Source: Lachnospiraceae bacterium
GTDB taxonomy: Bacteria; Bacillota; Clostridia; Lachnospirales; Lachnospiraceae
Reading direction: 5' to 3'
Length of the DNA: 64,000 nt
Assembly (NCBI GenBank): GCA_013316825.1
Contig: WSLY01000006.1
Span: forward strand, 1 to 64,000
Below are positions 6,461 to 16,134 of the stretch, in pieces. Numbering within the stretch: the stretch's first letter is position 1; every line of letters starts with the position of its first letter. The notes below the pieces were generated by a model, which was not told the DNA's origin, did no database searches, and saw only the letters and a list, made by a program, of their open reading frames with translations. The position numbers were made by a program, and so were the translations under genes.

Positions 6461-8779
6461 ATGTCTATCGCTCAAAATAATTTAAAAAAACACATTCTTA
6501 GCATGGTACTACTATTGACACTTTCACTGGCAGGCTGCGGAGAAAATCCGCAGCCTGTGACGGGTGGCGATGAGGAAACTAACACAGAAAATGCGAATGG
6601 CGGCGGGGAGAATGTTTCCACACAGGGAACCGGCGAAATTTATTACATTATGGAGGAAACGGCGATTCCTGACCCTGATAGTGCAATTAAGCCGCTTATG
6701 GGAGAGAATCGTCTGGTGGCGTATGACCCTGTGCTTTACGGCAATACCGTTTATCGTGACGTTACCTCCATTGATGAGGAAGGCGCTTGGGGAGACAGTT
6801 ATATACAGGTATTGAACCTTGCGGATATGGAGTGGAAAAATATACCGGCAACCAATATTGAAGTAGCCGGAAAGAAATACAGCGGTATCAGCATTCTTTT
6901 TTGGAGCGGAGAAAAATTATACGTTTCTGTTTACGCAAAGGAAGAAGGCATACATTACTTGGGAATTATGGGAGAGAACGGCGTGGAGGAGGTTCTTTGT
7001 CCGATTCCCCAAAATCTTTTGGAAACTATGCGCGGAAGGTTTTACGGCGACAGGGCGGGAAACTTTTATTTTTTTGTAGAAACCATGGATATACATCCGG
7101 AGAACGGTTTTACGTATTTGGATAACACGATGAATAAGCGGCAGGAGATAAAGCTTTCCGGTGAGATTTTGGATGTTTTTGAGGATGCAGGGGGAAATCT
7201 TTACTGGTACGGCGTGAAAGAGGAGGGAGGGGCAATCCACAGCTTCAAAAACGACGAAGCGCTTGTGGATGGCTTTGCGGATATTAATCGCTATGAATAT
7301 AAAGCCGGTTTTTCGACGACGGGCAGATTGTATATGGCGGATACCCGAAATATCTGGCTGGTTGGCGAGGAGACGGAGTCCGTATTTGATTTTATGAAGA
7401 GGGATTATATTATCAACGATTTATATAGCATGGAGGCGGGAGAAGCGGGCGATATGCGCTTTCTGGTGCGGTTGGACGGGGATTGTACCTTGCTTACCCT
7501 GAAAGAAAGCAAGACGCCGCCTGTAAGCGAAAAGCAGGAGATTGTCCTTGCATTTGCTTATGAGCATTTGGCACTGAACAAAGCGATTGCCCGTTTTAAC
7601 AGGCAGAGTGATAAATATCATGTGTCCGTCTTAAAGCCGGAGGGGGAGGAAAGTATGGCGGAGTTTGCGGAACGAATGCAGTTGGAAATCAGTGTGGGCA
7701 GGGGGCCGGATATGCTGGGGCATGATGTGATTTATGACATTACGCCTTATGTGGAGAATGGCTATCTGGAGTGCCTTGATGATGTGATTGCGGATGAATC
7801 GTCTTATCTGCCGGCGGCGCTGGAGGGGTGCCGTATAGACGGCAGCCTGTATGGGATTCCTTATGACTGTGCGTTTCATTTTGCCGTTTATCCCCAGGCT
7901 TTTACAGGTGGCTGCAGTTCGTGGAGTATGGCGGAAATGATGGAGGCGGTGGAGGCTTCCGGCGTAAAGCTACTGCAGCCGGGCTGCAGGGGTATGGATA
8001 TTGTGATGGACTATGCCTTGCAGGATAATACAGATACCACTTATATTGATTGGGAAAAGGGAGAAAGCCATTTAACGGAAAAACCGTTTTTGGAGCTTCT
8101 TGCTTTTGCAAAGAAGTATGCGGATACGGAAGACCGGAGAGAGGAGACGGGGCTGCTGCTTTCGGAAGGGGAAGCCTTTGCCGTGGCGGAAACCATGAGC
8201 GAAATGCATCGCATGAATTACTTATACGCCTGTTTTTTGGATAATCCTGCGCTGATTGGGTATCCAAGGACAGAGGGCAACGGCATCTATGTAGGCTGTC
8301 GGGAATTGTATGTGAATGTAAATTCCGGCTGTAAGGAAGGGGCAAAGGAATTTTTGCGTTACCTCATATCTGAGGAAGCGCAGAGCAAGTATGTTCTGTA
8401 CAGTGTGGAGGAGGATCTCAGCAATGCGGGAGCCGGCATACAATTATACGGTTATAAAGCGGACTTTCCGGTTCATCTGGGTGCTTTTCAGGTTTTGCTA
8501 GATAAAACACAAGAGCTGGATACAGGGGAATTCAGCAGATACAATACCAGAATGGATTATGATGTGCACTATCTGCCTGCCCCCTACACCGAAGAACAGG
8601 AGCAATGGTTCTATTTTCTTCTTGAAAATGCGCAGCCGGCCAAATTCTATGTATCGGCTATCTCCGGCATGGTATCGGAGGAGCTTGCACCGTACTTTGC
8701 CGGTGATATCACTGCAGAACAGGCGGCGGAAAAGCTCGATAACAGGGTGCAGTTATATTTGAATGAAAGAGCAAAATAA
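6461..8779 (+). CDS. Solute-binding lipoprotein (family 1 type), copy 2
   Basis: A 772-residue lipoprotein with lipobox LAGC (Cys26) and a Gly/Asn/Glu-rich linker. A long N-terminal beta-rich region runs to about residue 360. The C-terminal family 1 solute-binding module includes ALNKAIARFNRQSDKY, VGRGPDMLGHD and the end DNRVQLYLNERAK. The same architecture and matching motifs in the 4010 gene show a tandem duplication followed by strong divergence. The ATG at 6461 is preferred over GTG at 6452 because AAAGGAAAG sits 8 bases upstream. No transporter partner genes are adjacent. Ligand unknown; sugars or peptides are usual for this family. Confidence 0.85.
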   Translation: MSIAQNNLKKHILSMVLLLTLSLAGCGENPQPVTGGDEETNTENANGGGENVSTQGTGEIYYIMEETAIPDPDSAIKPLMGENRLVAYDPVLYGNTVYRDVTSIDEEGAWGDSYIQVLNLADMEWKNIPATNIEVAGKKYSGISILFWSGEKLYVSVYAKEEGIHYLGIMGENGVEEVLCPIPQNLLETMRGRFYGDRAGNFYFFVETMDIHPENGFTYLDNTMNKRQEIKLSGEILDVFEDAGGNLYWYGVKEEGGAIHSFKNDEALVDGFADINRYEYKAGFSTTGRLYMADTRNIWLVGEETESVFDFMKRDYIINDLYSMEAGEAGDMRFLVRLDGDCTLLTLKESKTPPVSEKQEIVLAFAYEHLALNKAIARFNRQSDKYHVSVLKPEGEESMAEFAERMQLEISVGRGPDMLGHDVIYDITPYVENGYLECLDDVIADESSYLPAALEGCRIDGSLYGIPYDCAFHFAVYPQAFTGGCSSWSMAEMMEAVEASGVKLLQPGCRGMDIVMDYALQDNTDTTYIDWEKGESHLTEKPFLELLAFAKKYADTEDRREETGLLLSEGEAFAVAETMSEMHRMNYLYACFLDNPALIGYPRTEGNGIYVGCRELYVNVNSGCKEGAKEFLRYLISEEAQSKYVLYSVEEDLSNAGAGIQLYGYKADFPVHLGAFQVLLDKTQELDTGEFSRYNTRMDYDVHYLPAPYTEEQEQWFYFLLENAQPAKFYVSAISGMVSEELAPYFAGDITAEQAAEKLDNRVQLYLNERAK

Positions 8780-8830
8780 AGATGGGGGATAGGTAATTGC
8801 AAAGCGTATTATGCTGCGCGAGTCATTGAA

Positions 8831-8965
8831 GTGGTATATTCCGTCACAGACCCGCTTTCGCTTCCTAAAAAACGCAGTGGTGCGTAATGCCAAAATGCGG
8901 CGCAAGTCATGCCCGCATGACTTTGGTGCCGGCGTTTTTTAGAATCTGCTTATGGAATATACCAC
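8831..8965. terminator. Nested foldback, bidirectional terminator between convergent genes
   Basis: Three nested perfect inverted repeats share one centre: 8831-8842 with 8954-8965 (12 bp), 8865-8875 with 8932-8942 (11 bp, ending in T6 on both strands) and 8904-8912 with 8915-8923 (9 bp). The middle arms give a stem plus T-run in either direction, fitting the ends of the lipoprotein gene (8779, plus) and the SpoIID-like gene (8974, minus). The outer 12-bp arms are more than a terminator needs, so a miniature mobile element origin is possible. Confidence 0.7.
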
Positions 8966-8973
8966 GAAATCAC

Positions 8974-10245
8974 TTAACCGGGCTCCGCGATTCGTGTAAC
9001 GCCTACATAGATGCGGGAAATGGCATACCATGTGGCGAAGTCGGTGACGCCGGTGACGGGCAGGGAAAATACCCGCTGGAAGACGCGGACTGCCTCCGCC
9101 GTGCGAGGACCATAAATACCGTCGGCAACAACGGTGGGGATGGCGGGATAATTGCCGGCAATCCGGTTGAGCTGCTGCTGGAGCTGGCGTACCTTGTCGC
9201 CAGAGGAGCCTATGGTTAAATTGTAGCCCGGCCATGAAGAGGGTACGCCGGAGATAACATCGGCAGAATTGATATACATATCGCTGCCATAGTAGTAGCG
9301 TATGATTTCAATTGCGGAGTAGCCCTCGTCTCCAAGGTATTTGGAGCCCCATTGACTTAAGCCTGCACAAGTGACACGCTGCCCGTCGCAGTAAGAGGTA
9401 AAGATGGGCTGCCGCACGCCGGGGCGGGAAAGATAATTGTTGAAAATATCGTTTACAAGCCGGTCTATGTTTTCATAAGTATTGCGCCCGTAAATCCATT
9501 TCTGGTCGTAGGCGGTTGAGCTGGTGATGGTGAAGTTGTAGCCCTGATTGCGGTACCACTCCGTGTAAACCCTGTTCATGGTAAAGGACATAATGGCAAG
9601 AATATTGGCATATATGGCGGAAGCAGGCCATGTGGCGTAGATTTCGGAGGACGCCACATTTTTAATATAGTCCGTGTATTTGACCCAGTAATTGGCGGCG
9701 GAGCGGTCGGAAGGCACTCCGTCGTGTACAATGACGTATTCCGGCACGACAACGCGGCTTAAGACGATTTCACCGCTCTCGTTGACCGGTTTGATTTCTG
9801 CTTCCGGTATCTTGGGCGGATATTCTCCCCAGAGCGTATGGGGGGGAATATTTACTAGCTTTTCATCTTCTTCCGTAACTTCCAGCGGATTCATGCGGAT
9901 GGGCTGAAGAGATATGGTGTCCGCCAAAAGCTCTGAGCCGGTTACTTCCACCGGTTCATACCCGGGCGCCGTTACCGTGATGTTGTACTCCGAATAGGGC
10001 TGTACCGTGCTTTCCGGCTCAAGACTAAGCTCTATAGGCGGAGTGGGAAGCGACACGGTCTCGGTCAGTCCGGAGTTGTCAGTAGAGAGCGTCTCCATGA
10101 CTGTATCCGGAGAGCCGGCATAGGAGATGGAGACTGTGGCATCCTGAATGGGAATTTGTCCGAGAGAAGAAGTGACACTTATGCGCAGCTCGCCGGTAGC
10201 TGTGTTTTCTGCACCTGTCTGGGCAGCGTGAAGGTTTTTTGACAT
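8974..10245 (-). CDS. SpoIID-like and peptidoglycan-binding domain protein
   Basis: A 423-residue protein with three regions. Residues about 15-130 are beta-rich, with repeats like carboxypeptidase-regulatory domains. About 160-330 resemble the SpoIID/LytB fold (VASSEIYATWP, AILAIMSFTMNRVYTEWYR, CAGLSQWGS). The C-terminus is a PG_binding_1 domain (GDKVRQLQQQLNRIA, VADGIYGPRTAEAVRVFQ). This architecture fits spore-cortex or cell-wall remodelling. No signal peptide is visible, so it may act in the mother cell or be secreted by another route. AGGA precedes the ATG. It is convergent with the lipoprotein gene and divergent from the DUF5717 operon. Confidence 0.75.
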   Translation of the reverse strand: MSKNLHAAQTGAENTATGELRISVTSSLGQIPIQDATVSISYAGSPDTVMETLSTDNSGLTETVSLPTPPIELSLEPESTVQPYSEYNITVTAPGYEPVEVTGSELLADTISLQPIRMNPLEVTEEDEKLVNIPPHTLWGEYPPKIPEAEIKPVNESGEIVLSRVVVPEYVIVHDGVPSDRSAANYWVKYTDYIKNVASSEIYATWPASAIYANILAIMSFTMNRVYTEWYRNQGYNFTITSSTAYDQKWIYGRNTYENIDRLVNDIFNNYLSRPGVRQPIFTSYCDGQRVTCAGLSQWGSKYLGDEGYSAIEIIRYYYGSDMYINSADVISGVPSSWPGYNLTIGSSGDKVRQLQQQLNRIAGNYPAIPTVVADGIYGPRTAEAVRVFQRVFSLPVTGVTDFATWYAISRIYVGVTRIAEPG

Positions 10246-10326
10246 AAAAAATCCTCATAGTTTACTTATCAACAGTATATGCAGCATTGCGAAAGTGTGG
10301 AATCGGTATTGATAAAGAAAATAAAT

Positions 10327-10356
10327 TTGCACAAGCCTGTCCGATAATGGTATAAT
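10327..10356 (+). promoter_or_regulatory. Promoter of the DUF5717 operon
   Basis: TTGCAC (10327-10332) and a perfect TATAAT (10351-10356) with an 18-base spacer, about 30 bases before the first gene. It probably drives all four genes to 17304, since gaps between them are 12-22 bases and no terminator is seen. Confidence 0.7.
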
Positions 10357-10387
10357 CAATATAAATATGCAAAAGAAGGTGAGTGCC

Positions 10388-13300
10388 ATGGAGGAGGAAG
10401 TGATAGAAAGAATCTTAGAAGGGGACTTTGCGTATGAGAATGGTTCCCTTGATTTTTCATGTACAAAACTGGAACTCACCATAAAGGCAGGAGAGCGCAG
10501 GGAAGGTTCTTTTCGGATATTTGGGGAGCAGGGAAAGCTCACGCAGGGGAGCGTTATCTCTTCGGATGGCAGAATGGAGTGTGTGACGAGAGAATTTGTG
10601 GGAAGCGAAGAGGAGATATTTTACTGCTTCCACGGAGAAAATCTGGAGGAAGGGGAGGTTGTAAAGGGCGAATTCTACGTAATCAGCAATCAGGGCGAAT
10701 ATTACCTGCCTTTTGTGGTGAATGTAGAATATATGCAGCTTGATTCTTCCCTTGGAACCATCAGAAATTTGTTCCATTTTGCAAATCTGGCAAAGGCGTA
10801 TCCGGAGGAAGCTGCGGACTTATTTTATTCCGCAGATTTTGCAAGAATTTTTAACGGGAGTGACAGGCAGTATTATGAGTATTATCTGGGCATGTCTGCG
10901 TGTGGCGGCAACCGGCAGAACGTAGAAGAATTTTTGATTGGCATCAATAAAAAGCAGAAGATAGAATATTTGACGGACAGAAAAGAAATTTATGTGGAGG
11001 AACCGGAAGGGCTTGTGGAGACGGAAGTGCTTCTGACCCGCAATGGCTGGGGATACACGGCGCTTAGCATAGAAACCGAAGGGGATTTTTTGTATACGGA
11101 AAGTGCGGAAATTACGGAACAGGATTTTGCAGGCAATACCTGCAGGCTGATCTTTGTGGTTGACAGCGCTTATCTGCATGACGGCAGCAATTTTGGCAAT
11201 ATCCGGATTACGGGAAGCTGTGAGGAAATGGAGATTCCGGTTGTAGTCAGCTTCAGGGGTGCCGGCGATGCCGGCAGGCGGCGCAGGGAGAGAAAGCGTC
11301 TGGTGCTGGATTTGATGGCGCTTTACCAGTCTTTTCGATTAAAGAGAATCAGTGCCGCGGCATGGCTTCGGGAGAGCGGCGGGCTGGTGGAGCGGATGAC
11401 ATCGGAAGATGAACAGGATATTTCGGCAAGGCTGTTTCAGGCGCAGCTTCTGATTACGGAGGAGAGGTTTAACGAGGCAGGCTGGGTGCTGGAACGCGCG
11501 GCAGATATTTTGTATGACGGGGCGTGGAAGGATCCTGTGCTGGAGGCATATTATCTTTATCTGACGACGCTTGTGAGCAGGGATGAAGCATACATTGACC
11601 GGATTACCGGACAGGTAGAGCATATTTACAAAAAGAACCGCGGCGAATGGCGCGTGGCATGGCTGCTTCTCTATCTTTCCGATGAATATAACCGCAGCTT
11701 TTCTAAGCGGTGGATGTTTTTGGAGGAGCAGTTTGAGAGAGGATGCAGGAGTCCGATTATCTATGTGGAAGCGCTGCTTCTGCTGAATCTGAACCCTTCT
11801 CTTTTGACTAGGCTTCATGGGTTTGAAAGGCAGCTTTTGTTATACGGCGCAAAGCAGGAAAGCTTAAACGGAGATGTGATTCTGCAGTTTGTGTATCTGG
11901 TGCAGAAAGAAAAGGAGTATTCCGACTGTCTGTACAGGGTGCTTGAGGCCTGCTACCGGTTAAAGCCGGAGCCCTGTGTGCTGCAGGAAATTTGCAGCCT
12001 GCTGATTAAGGGAAATAAGACGGGTACAAAGTATCTGGACTGGTACAGGCTGGGGGTGGAGCATGAGCTTAGAATTACCCGTCTGTATGAATACTATGTG
12101 ATGAGTGTGGATATCGGGAAGACGGAGAGGCTGCCCAAGGTAGTGCTGATGTATTTTTCCTATCAGAATAGTTTAAGCTATGAGCTTGCTGCTTTTGTGT
12201 ATGCAAACGTATACAGGGACAGGCATGTTTTTCCTGAGCTGTATGAGAGCTATGCCAATACCATTGAACAATTTGTGATAGAACAGATATGCAAACGCCG
12301 CATCACACGGGATTTGGCGTACTTATATAAAGAATTTGTGCAGCCGCGTATGCTGACGGAGGAAGTTGCCGAAGCACTTGCGGAGCTGCTTTTTGTGCAT
12401 CTGATACAGACACCGCAAAAGGAGATGCGTTATGTGGTGGTATATCAGGCTGGTCTGGCAAAGGAAAAATATTATCCGGTGACGGACGGGCATGCTTTTG
12501 TATCGCTGCCTGGTGCGGACAGCGTGATTATCTTTGAGGACGAGAAGCAGAACCGCTATTCGGCAAGCGTACCGTATGCCACCGAAAAGCTGCTGCTGCC
12601 GGGCAAGCTGGTCAAGCTGATAGCGCCTGCGGCGGGCAATCAGCAGGCTTTGAACCTTTACATGTGCATGAGCGGGCGTGAACCTGTGGAAGTAACGGAG
12701 GATAATGCGCTGCGGTTTTGCTTTCTTCTGGAAGATGACGAAGTCAGCGCTGCCGCAAAGCGCGCGATTGGCATGAAGCTGATGCATTATTACTATGACA
12801 ATGACAAAATAGCACAACTGGACGATTATCTCGAGCAGGTGCAGAACCTGCAGCTTTCCAAAAAGGAGCGTGCCGAGGTGCTTCGTTTTATGGTGATACG
12901 CGGCAAGGAGGAAGCCGCTTACGAATGGCTGAGGACGTATGGGCCTTATGGGATGGAGCCAAAGACATTGGTGCGTCTGTGCGCATGGATCATTCGGGAA
13001 AATGAATATGTGGAGGAGCCCGTATTGTTAGAAGCGGTATGGTATGCTTTCCGCCACGGCAAGTATGACGAAAAATGCCTGCGCTATCTTACGCTCTATT
13101 TTAAGGGACTGACAAGGGAGCTGCGGGATATCTATAAGGCAGCGGCGGCGTTTTGCGTGGATACCTATGAGCTTTGTGAAAAAATGCTGCTGCAAATGTT
13201 GTTTTCCGGTTCTTTTGTAGGGGAAAAAACGGATATCTTTAAAACCTATGTGTCGGGCGGCGCTAAAGCGGAGGTGGAGGCAGCATTTTTGTCTCAGTGT

Positions 13301-13954
13301 GCATATGAATATTTTGTGAAGGACAGGGTGACAGAAGGGTATTTATTTGAAGAGATAGCGGCTGTGTACAGGCGGGGAGAAAATGTGCACCTTGTATGCA
13401 AGCTTGGCTTTATCAAATATTATGCAGAAAACAGAGAGGAGCTTACGGGCGAGCTGAAAACTACCCTGTACACTTTTATTCATGAAATGCTTGCAGATCA
13501 TATCCGGCTTAAAATGTTCTTAGAATTTCCGGACCTGCCTATCACGGACAGGCAGCTTCTTTCTGACAGGACGATTGTGGAATACAAGGCGCATCCGGAG
13601 GCAAGGGCGGTTATGCATTACTGTGTGGAGTCAGGAGACGGCGCGGAATCCGTGTACCGGACAGAGGAGATGCAGGAAGCGTATGGCGGCGTATGCTATA
13701 AGGATTTTGTACTGTTTTTCGGAGAACGCCTGCAATATTATATTATGGAAAACAGGAACGGCAGCGAGCAGCTTACGGAGAGTGCAGCCATCCAGATGAG
13801 CGAGACAGGCGGTTATGGTACGGAGAGTAAATACGATATGCTGAACGATTTAAGCATCAGCAATACGCTGCAGGATTATGATACGGTAGACAACCTGCTT
13901 ACAGAGTATGCCTATAAGGAATTTTTGAAAAACGGGCTGTTTTTACTGACTTGA
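10388..13954 (+). CDS. Giant DUF5717 family protein
   Basis: A 1188-residue protein with no signal peptide or membrane helix. The N-terminal ~280 residues look like two beta-sandwich modules (SFRIFGEQGKLTQGSVIS, then a second after an EEPEGLVETEVLL segment). The remainder is mostly alpha-helical and repeat-like (AGWVLERAADILYDGAW, EEAAYEWLRTYG), as in TPR scaffolds. I recognise it as DUF5717, a family known to me only from Lachnospiraceae-type genomes, with no assigned role. ATG 10388 is preferred to ATG 10367 because GGTGA precedes it and nothing precedes the earlier one. It heads a tight operon with an Hsp70-like, a TPR and a membrane protein, suggesting a scaffold of a complex. Confidence 0.8.
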   Translation: MEEEVIERILEGDFAYENGSLDFSCTKLELTIKAGERREGSFRIFGEQGKLTQGSVISSDGRMECVTREFVGSEEEIFYCFHGENLEEGEVVKGEFYVISNQGEYYLPFVVNVEYMQLDSSLGTIRNLFHFANLAKAYPEEAADLFYSADFARIFNGSDRQYYEYYLGMSACGGNRQNVEEFLIGINKKQKIEYLTDRKEIYVEEPEGLVETEVLLTRNGWGYTALSIETEGDFLYTESAEITEQDFAGNTCRLIFVVDSAYLHDGSNFGNIRITGSCEEMEIPVVVSFRGAGDAGRRRRERKRLVLDLMALYQSFRLKRISAAAWLRESGGLVERMTSEDEQDISARLFQAQLLITEERFNEAGWVLERAADILYDGAWKDPVLEAYYLYLTTLVSRDEAYIDRITGQVEHIYKKNRGEWRVAWLLLYLSDEYNRSFSKRWMFLEEQFERGCRSPIIYVEALLLLNLNPSLLTRLHGFERQLLLYGAKQESLNGDVILQFVYLVQKEKEYSDCLYRVLEACYRLKPEPCVLQEICSLLIKGNKTGTKYLDWYRLGVEHELRITRLYEYYVMSVDIGKTERLPKVVLMYFSYQNSLSYELAAFVYANVYRDRHVFPELYESYANTIEQFVIEQICKRRITRDLAYLYKEFVQPRMLTEEVAEALAELLFVHLIQTPQKEMRYVVVYQAGLAKEKYYPVTDGHAFVSLPGADSVIIFEDEKQNRYSASVPYATEKLLLPGKLVKLIAPAAGNQQALNLYMCMSGREPVEVTEDNALRFCFLLEDDEVSAAAKRAIGMKLMHYYYDNDKIAQLDDYLEQVQNLQLSKKERAEVLRFMVIRGKEEAAYEWLRTYGPYGMEPKTLVRLCAWIIRENEYVEEPVLLEAVWYAFRHGKYDEKCLRYLTLYFKGLTRELRDIYKAAAAFCVDTYELCEKMLLQMLFSGSFVGEKTDIFKTYVSGGAKAEVEAAFLSQCAYEYFVKDRVTEGYLFEEIAAVYRRGENVHLVCKLGFIKYYAENREELTGELKTTLYTFIHEMLADHIRLKMFLEFPDLPITDRQLLSDRTIVEYKAHPEARAVMHYCVESGDGAESVYRTEEMQEAYGGVCYKDFVLFFGERLQYYIMENRNGSEQLTESAAIQMSETGGYGTESKYDMLNDLSISNTLQDYDTVDNLLTEYAYKEFLKNGLFLLT

Positions 13955-13976
13955 CAGGGTGAGAGGGAAATTGCGG

Positions 13977-15251
13977 ATGAAGGAAAAAATAATGGTAGGA
14001 TATGATTTGGGAAACCATTATTCCCAGATTAGCTATTGTACATATGACGGCAAAGAACCGGAAACCCTGTCTGTGGTAGCGGGGGAGGAGAGCTACAATA
14101 TTCCGACGGTGCTGTGTAAACGCAAGGGCGTCAATCAGTGGTTTTTTGGAAAAGAAGCATATAAGCATGCTGAGGAGGAAGGCAGTCTGGTTACGGACCT
14201 TGTGGAGCTGGCAAGAGCCGGCGAAAAGGTAGTCGTAGAAGGAGAAGAATTTGAGCCGGCGGCTCTTTTAACCCTGTTTATCAGGCGCAGCCTAAACAGA
14301 TTATCCCTGATAGCAGAGACTGACAGGATTGGCGCTTTGATGTTTACCTGCGAACATATGGACAGCAGAATGGCAGAATTGATGGACGGCATTGCGGCAG
14401 GGTTATCTCTCAAAACCAAAAATATTTGCTATCAAAGCCATGTGGAGAGCATTTACTACTATACCATTCACCAGCCTGCCGAGCTTTGGCAGAAGCAGGT
14501 GACGGTTTTTGATTACATCACGGACGCCGTTAAGGTATATAGTCTGGAATTTAACCGCAGAACAAAGCCGGTGGTGGCGTTTGCAAAGGAAGCGGAATAT
14601 CCGTTTTTAAGCTGCGGAGAGGACAGAGGCGAGGAGCCTGCTGCAGAATCGTTGGGAAAGCAGCTTGATGAAAGATTTCTTGCATTGCTGAAAGAGGTCT
14701 GCGAGGGAAAAATGATTTCTTCCGCATATCTTCTGGGCACCGGCTTTAAAGAGGAGTGGATGAAGGAATCCCTGCCGTATCTGTGTCGGGGCAAGCGGGT
14801 ATTCCAAGGCAATAATCTCTACAGCAAGGGCGCCTGTTATGCCATGCGGGAAAGAATTTCTCCCAGTGAGACGGGCAGGGCGCATGTGTTTTTGGGCGAT
14901 GACAAGCTGAAGGCGAATATCGGTATGAGGGTATCGCGCCGCGGCGAGGATTCCTATTATGCGCTGCTCGATGCAGGGACAAGCTGGTTTGAGGCGCATA
15001 ACAGCATTGAATTTCTGCTGCAGACGGACAATACCTTTTCTCTGGTGATTACCCCGTTAAACGGGCGCGACATAAAGTTTGCGCAGGTAACGCTGGAAGG
15101 GCTTCCCTTGCGGGAGGGCGCTGCTTCCCGACTTTACATGGAAATCGGAATGACTGCCGAGGGCCGTATTGCGCTTACGGTGGAGGATTTGGGTTTTGGA
15201 GAAATATATCCGTCAGGCAATCAGAAATGGACAGAAAGTTTTGCATTATAA
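13977..15251 (+). CDS. DUF5716 family Hsp70/actin-like protein
   Basis: A 424-residue protein. The N-terminus VGYDLGNHYSQISY matches the phosphate-1 loop (DxG) of the Hsp70/actin ATPase fold, and VTVFDYITDAVKVYSL sits where a second phosphate loop is expected but lacks the usual glycines. The C-terminal ~110 residues are beta-rich, with EGRIALTVEDLGFGEIYPSG, reminiscent of an Hsp70 substrate-binding beta domain. It may be a chaperone-like or degenerate ATPase. ATG 13977 is chosen over GTG 13959 because GAGAGGG lies upstream. It begins 22 bases after the DUF5717 gene and is followed within 12 bases by the TPR gene, so the products are probably made together. Confidence 0.75.
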   Translation: MKEKIMVGYDLGNHYSQISYCTYDGKEPETLSVVAGEESYNIPTVLCKRKGVNQWFFGKEAYKHAEEEGSLVTDLVELARAGEKVVVEGEEFEPAALLTLFIRRSLNRLSLIAETDRIGALMFTCEHMDSRMAELMDGIAAGLSLKTKNICYQSHVESIYYYTIHQPAELWQKQVTVFDYITDAVKVYSLEFNRRTKPVVAFAKEAEYPFLSCGEDRGEEPAAESLGKQLDERFLALLKEVCEGKMISSAYLLGTGFKEEWMKESLPYLCRGKRVFQGNNLYSKGACYAMRERISPSETGRAHVFLGDDKLKANIGMRVSRRGEDSYYALLDAGTSWFEAHNSIEFLLQTDNTFSLVITPLNGRDIKFAQVTLEGLPLREGAASRLYMEIGMTAEGRIALTVEDLGFGEIYPSGNQKWTESFAL

Positions 15252-15263
15252 ACATACGGGGAA

Positions 15264-16115
15264 ATGAGGGTTAAAGTGGGAAAAATACTGCTGGGAACAG
15301 GCGAATATGCAAAGACGCCATATTACTTTGAAAATCTTGGACTGCGGGTGTTTTCGGTGGAGGAGTTGTGCTATGTGCTGCGGGAAAATGCGTTTCTGCT
15401 GGACAGGGAAATTGTCAACAAACGTCTGGTGAGGTGGATAGAAGAGGAGCTGAATCTTTCGGAATTGGCGGATATGCTGTATCCGCTTCTGCATAAAAAA
15501 ACGCCGGCAGGCGCCTTTGCGGGTGTGATATTGCGGTACACAAATTTTTATGAAGAAGAAACCGTAAAGAAAACGGAAGAAATTTATGAGGCAGGGGCAA
15601 ACTTAAGTGTATATGAAAAACTGAAATCAAGGGTGGATTATCTGGTACGGAATGAAAAATATATGGCGGCGATTCGGGAATATGAAGTGCTTCTGGGCAA
15701 GCTTCCCGAGCAGGAAAAGGAAATGACGTCAAGCATCATTCACAATATGGGCGTGGCGATGTGCGGCCTGTTTCTGTTTGAAGAAGCGGCGCAGCAGTTT
15801 TTAAAGGCATATGAACTGAAGCAGGACGGGGAGACGCTGGTGGAGTATCTGGCGGCAATGCGGCTGTCCATGAAGGAAGAAGATTATATTGCTTTTGCGG
15901 CAGGACATCCGGAATATTATGAGGATACGCTTACTTTGGAAAAGCGTGTGGAAGAGCTGGGTGCAGCATGGGAAGAATCGGAGGAAAAGCGCGGTCTTGA
16001 CAGGCGGCTTTTGCGGAAGGTGCAGGGAGATACGGCAGGATATTATGCGGAGACCGACACAAGGCTCCAGGAATTAAAAAACCAGTATCGGGAAAGTGTG
16101 ACGAGCGAAGTATAG
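15264..16115 (+). CDS. TPR-type helical repeat protein
   Basis: A 283-residue soluble helical protein. Residues about 110-200 contain two or three TPR-like helix pairs (YMAAIREYEVLLGKLPEQ, NMGVAMCGLFLFEEAAQQFLKAYELK). The C-terminal ~80 residues are highly charged and coiled-coil-like. TPR proteins usually bind partner proteins, which fits a place in a multi-component complex with the two upstream products. ACGGGGAA precedes the ATG. No specific family is recognised beyond the repeats. Confidence 0.75.
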   Translation: MRVKVGKILLGTGEYAKTPYYFENLGLRVFSVEELCYVLRENAFLLDREIVNKRLVRWIEEELNLSELADMLYPLLHKKTPAGAFAGVILRYTNFYEEETVKKTEEIYEAGANLSVYEKLKSRVDYLVRNEKYMAAIREYEVLLGKLPEQEKEMTSSIIHNMGVAMCGLFLFEEAAQQFLKAYELKQDGETLVEYLAAMRLSMKEEDYIAFAAGHPEYYEDTLTLEKRVEELGAAWEESEEKRGLDRRLLRKVQGDTAGYYAETDTRLQELKNQYRESVTSEV

Positions 16116-16134
16116 AGAATGAAAAGGAGACCAT

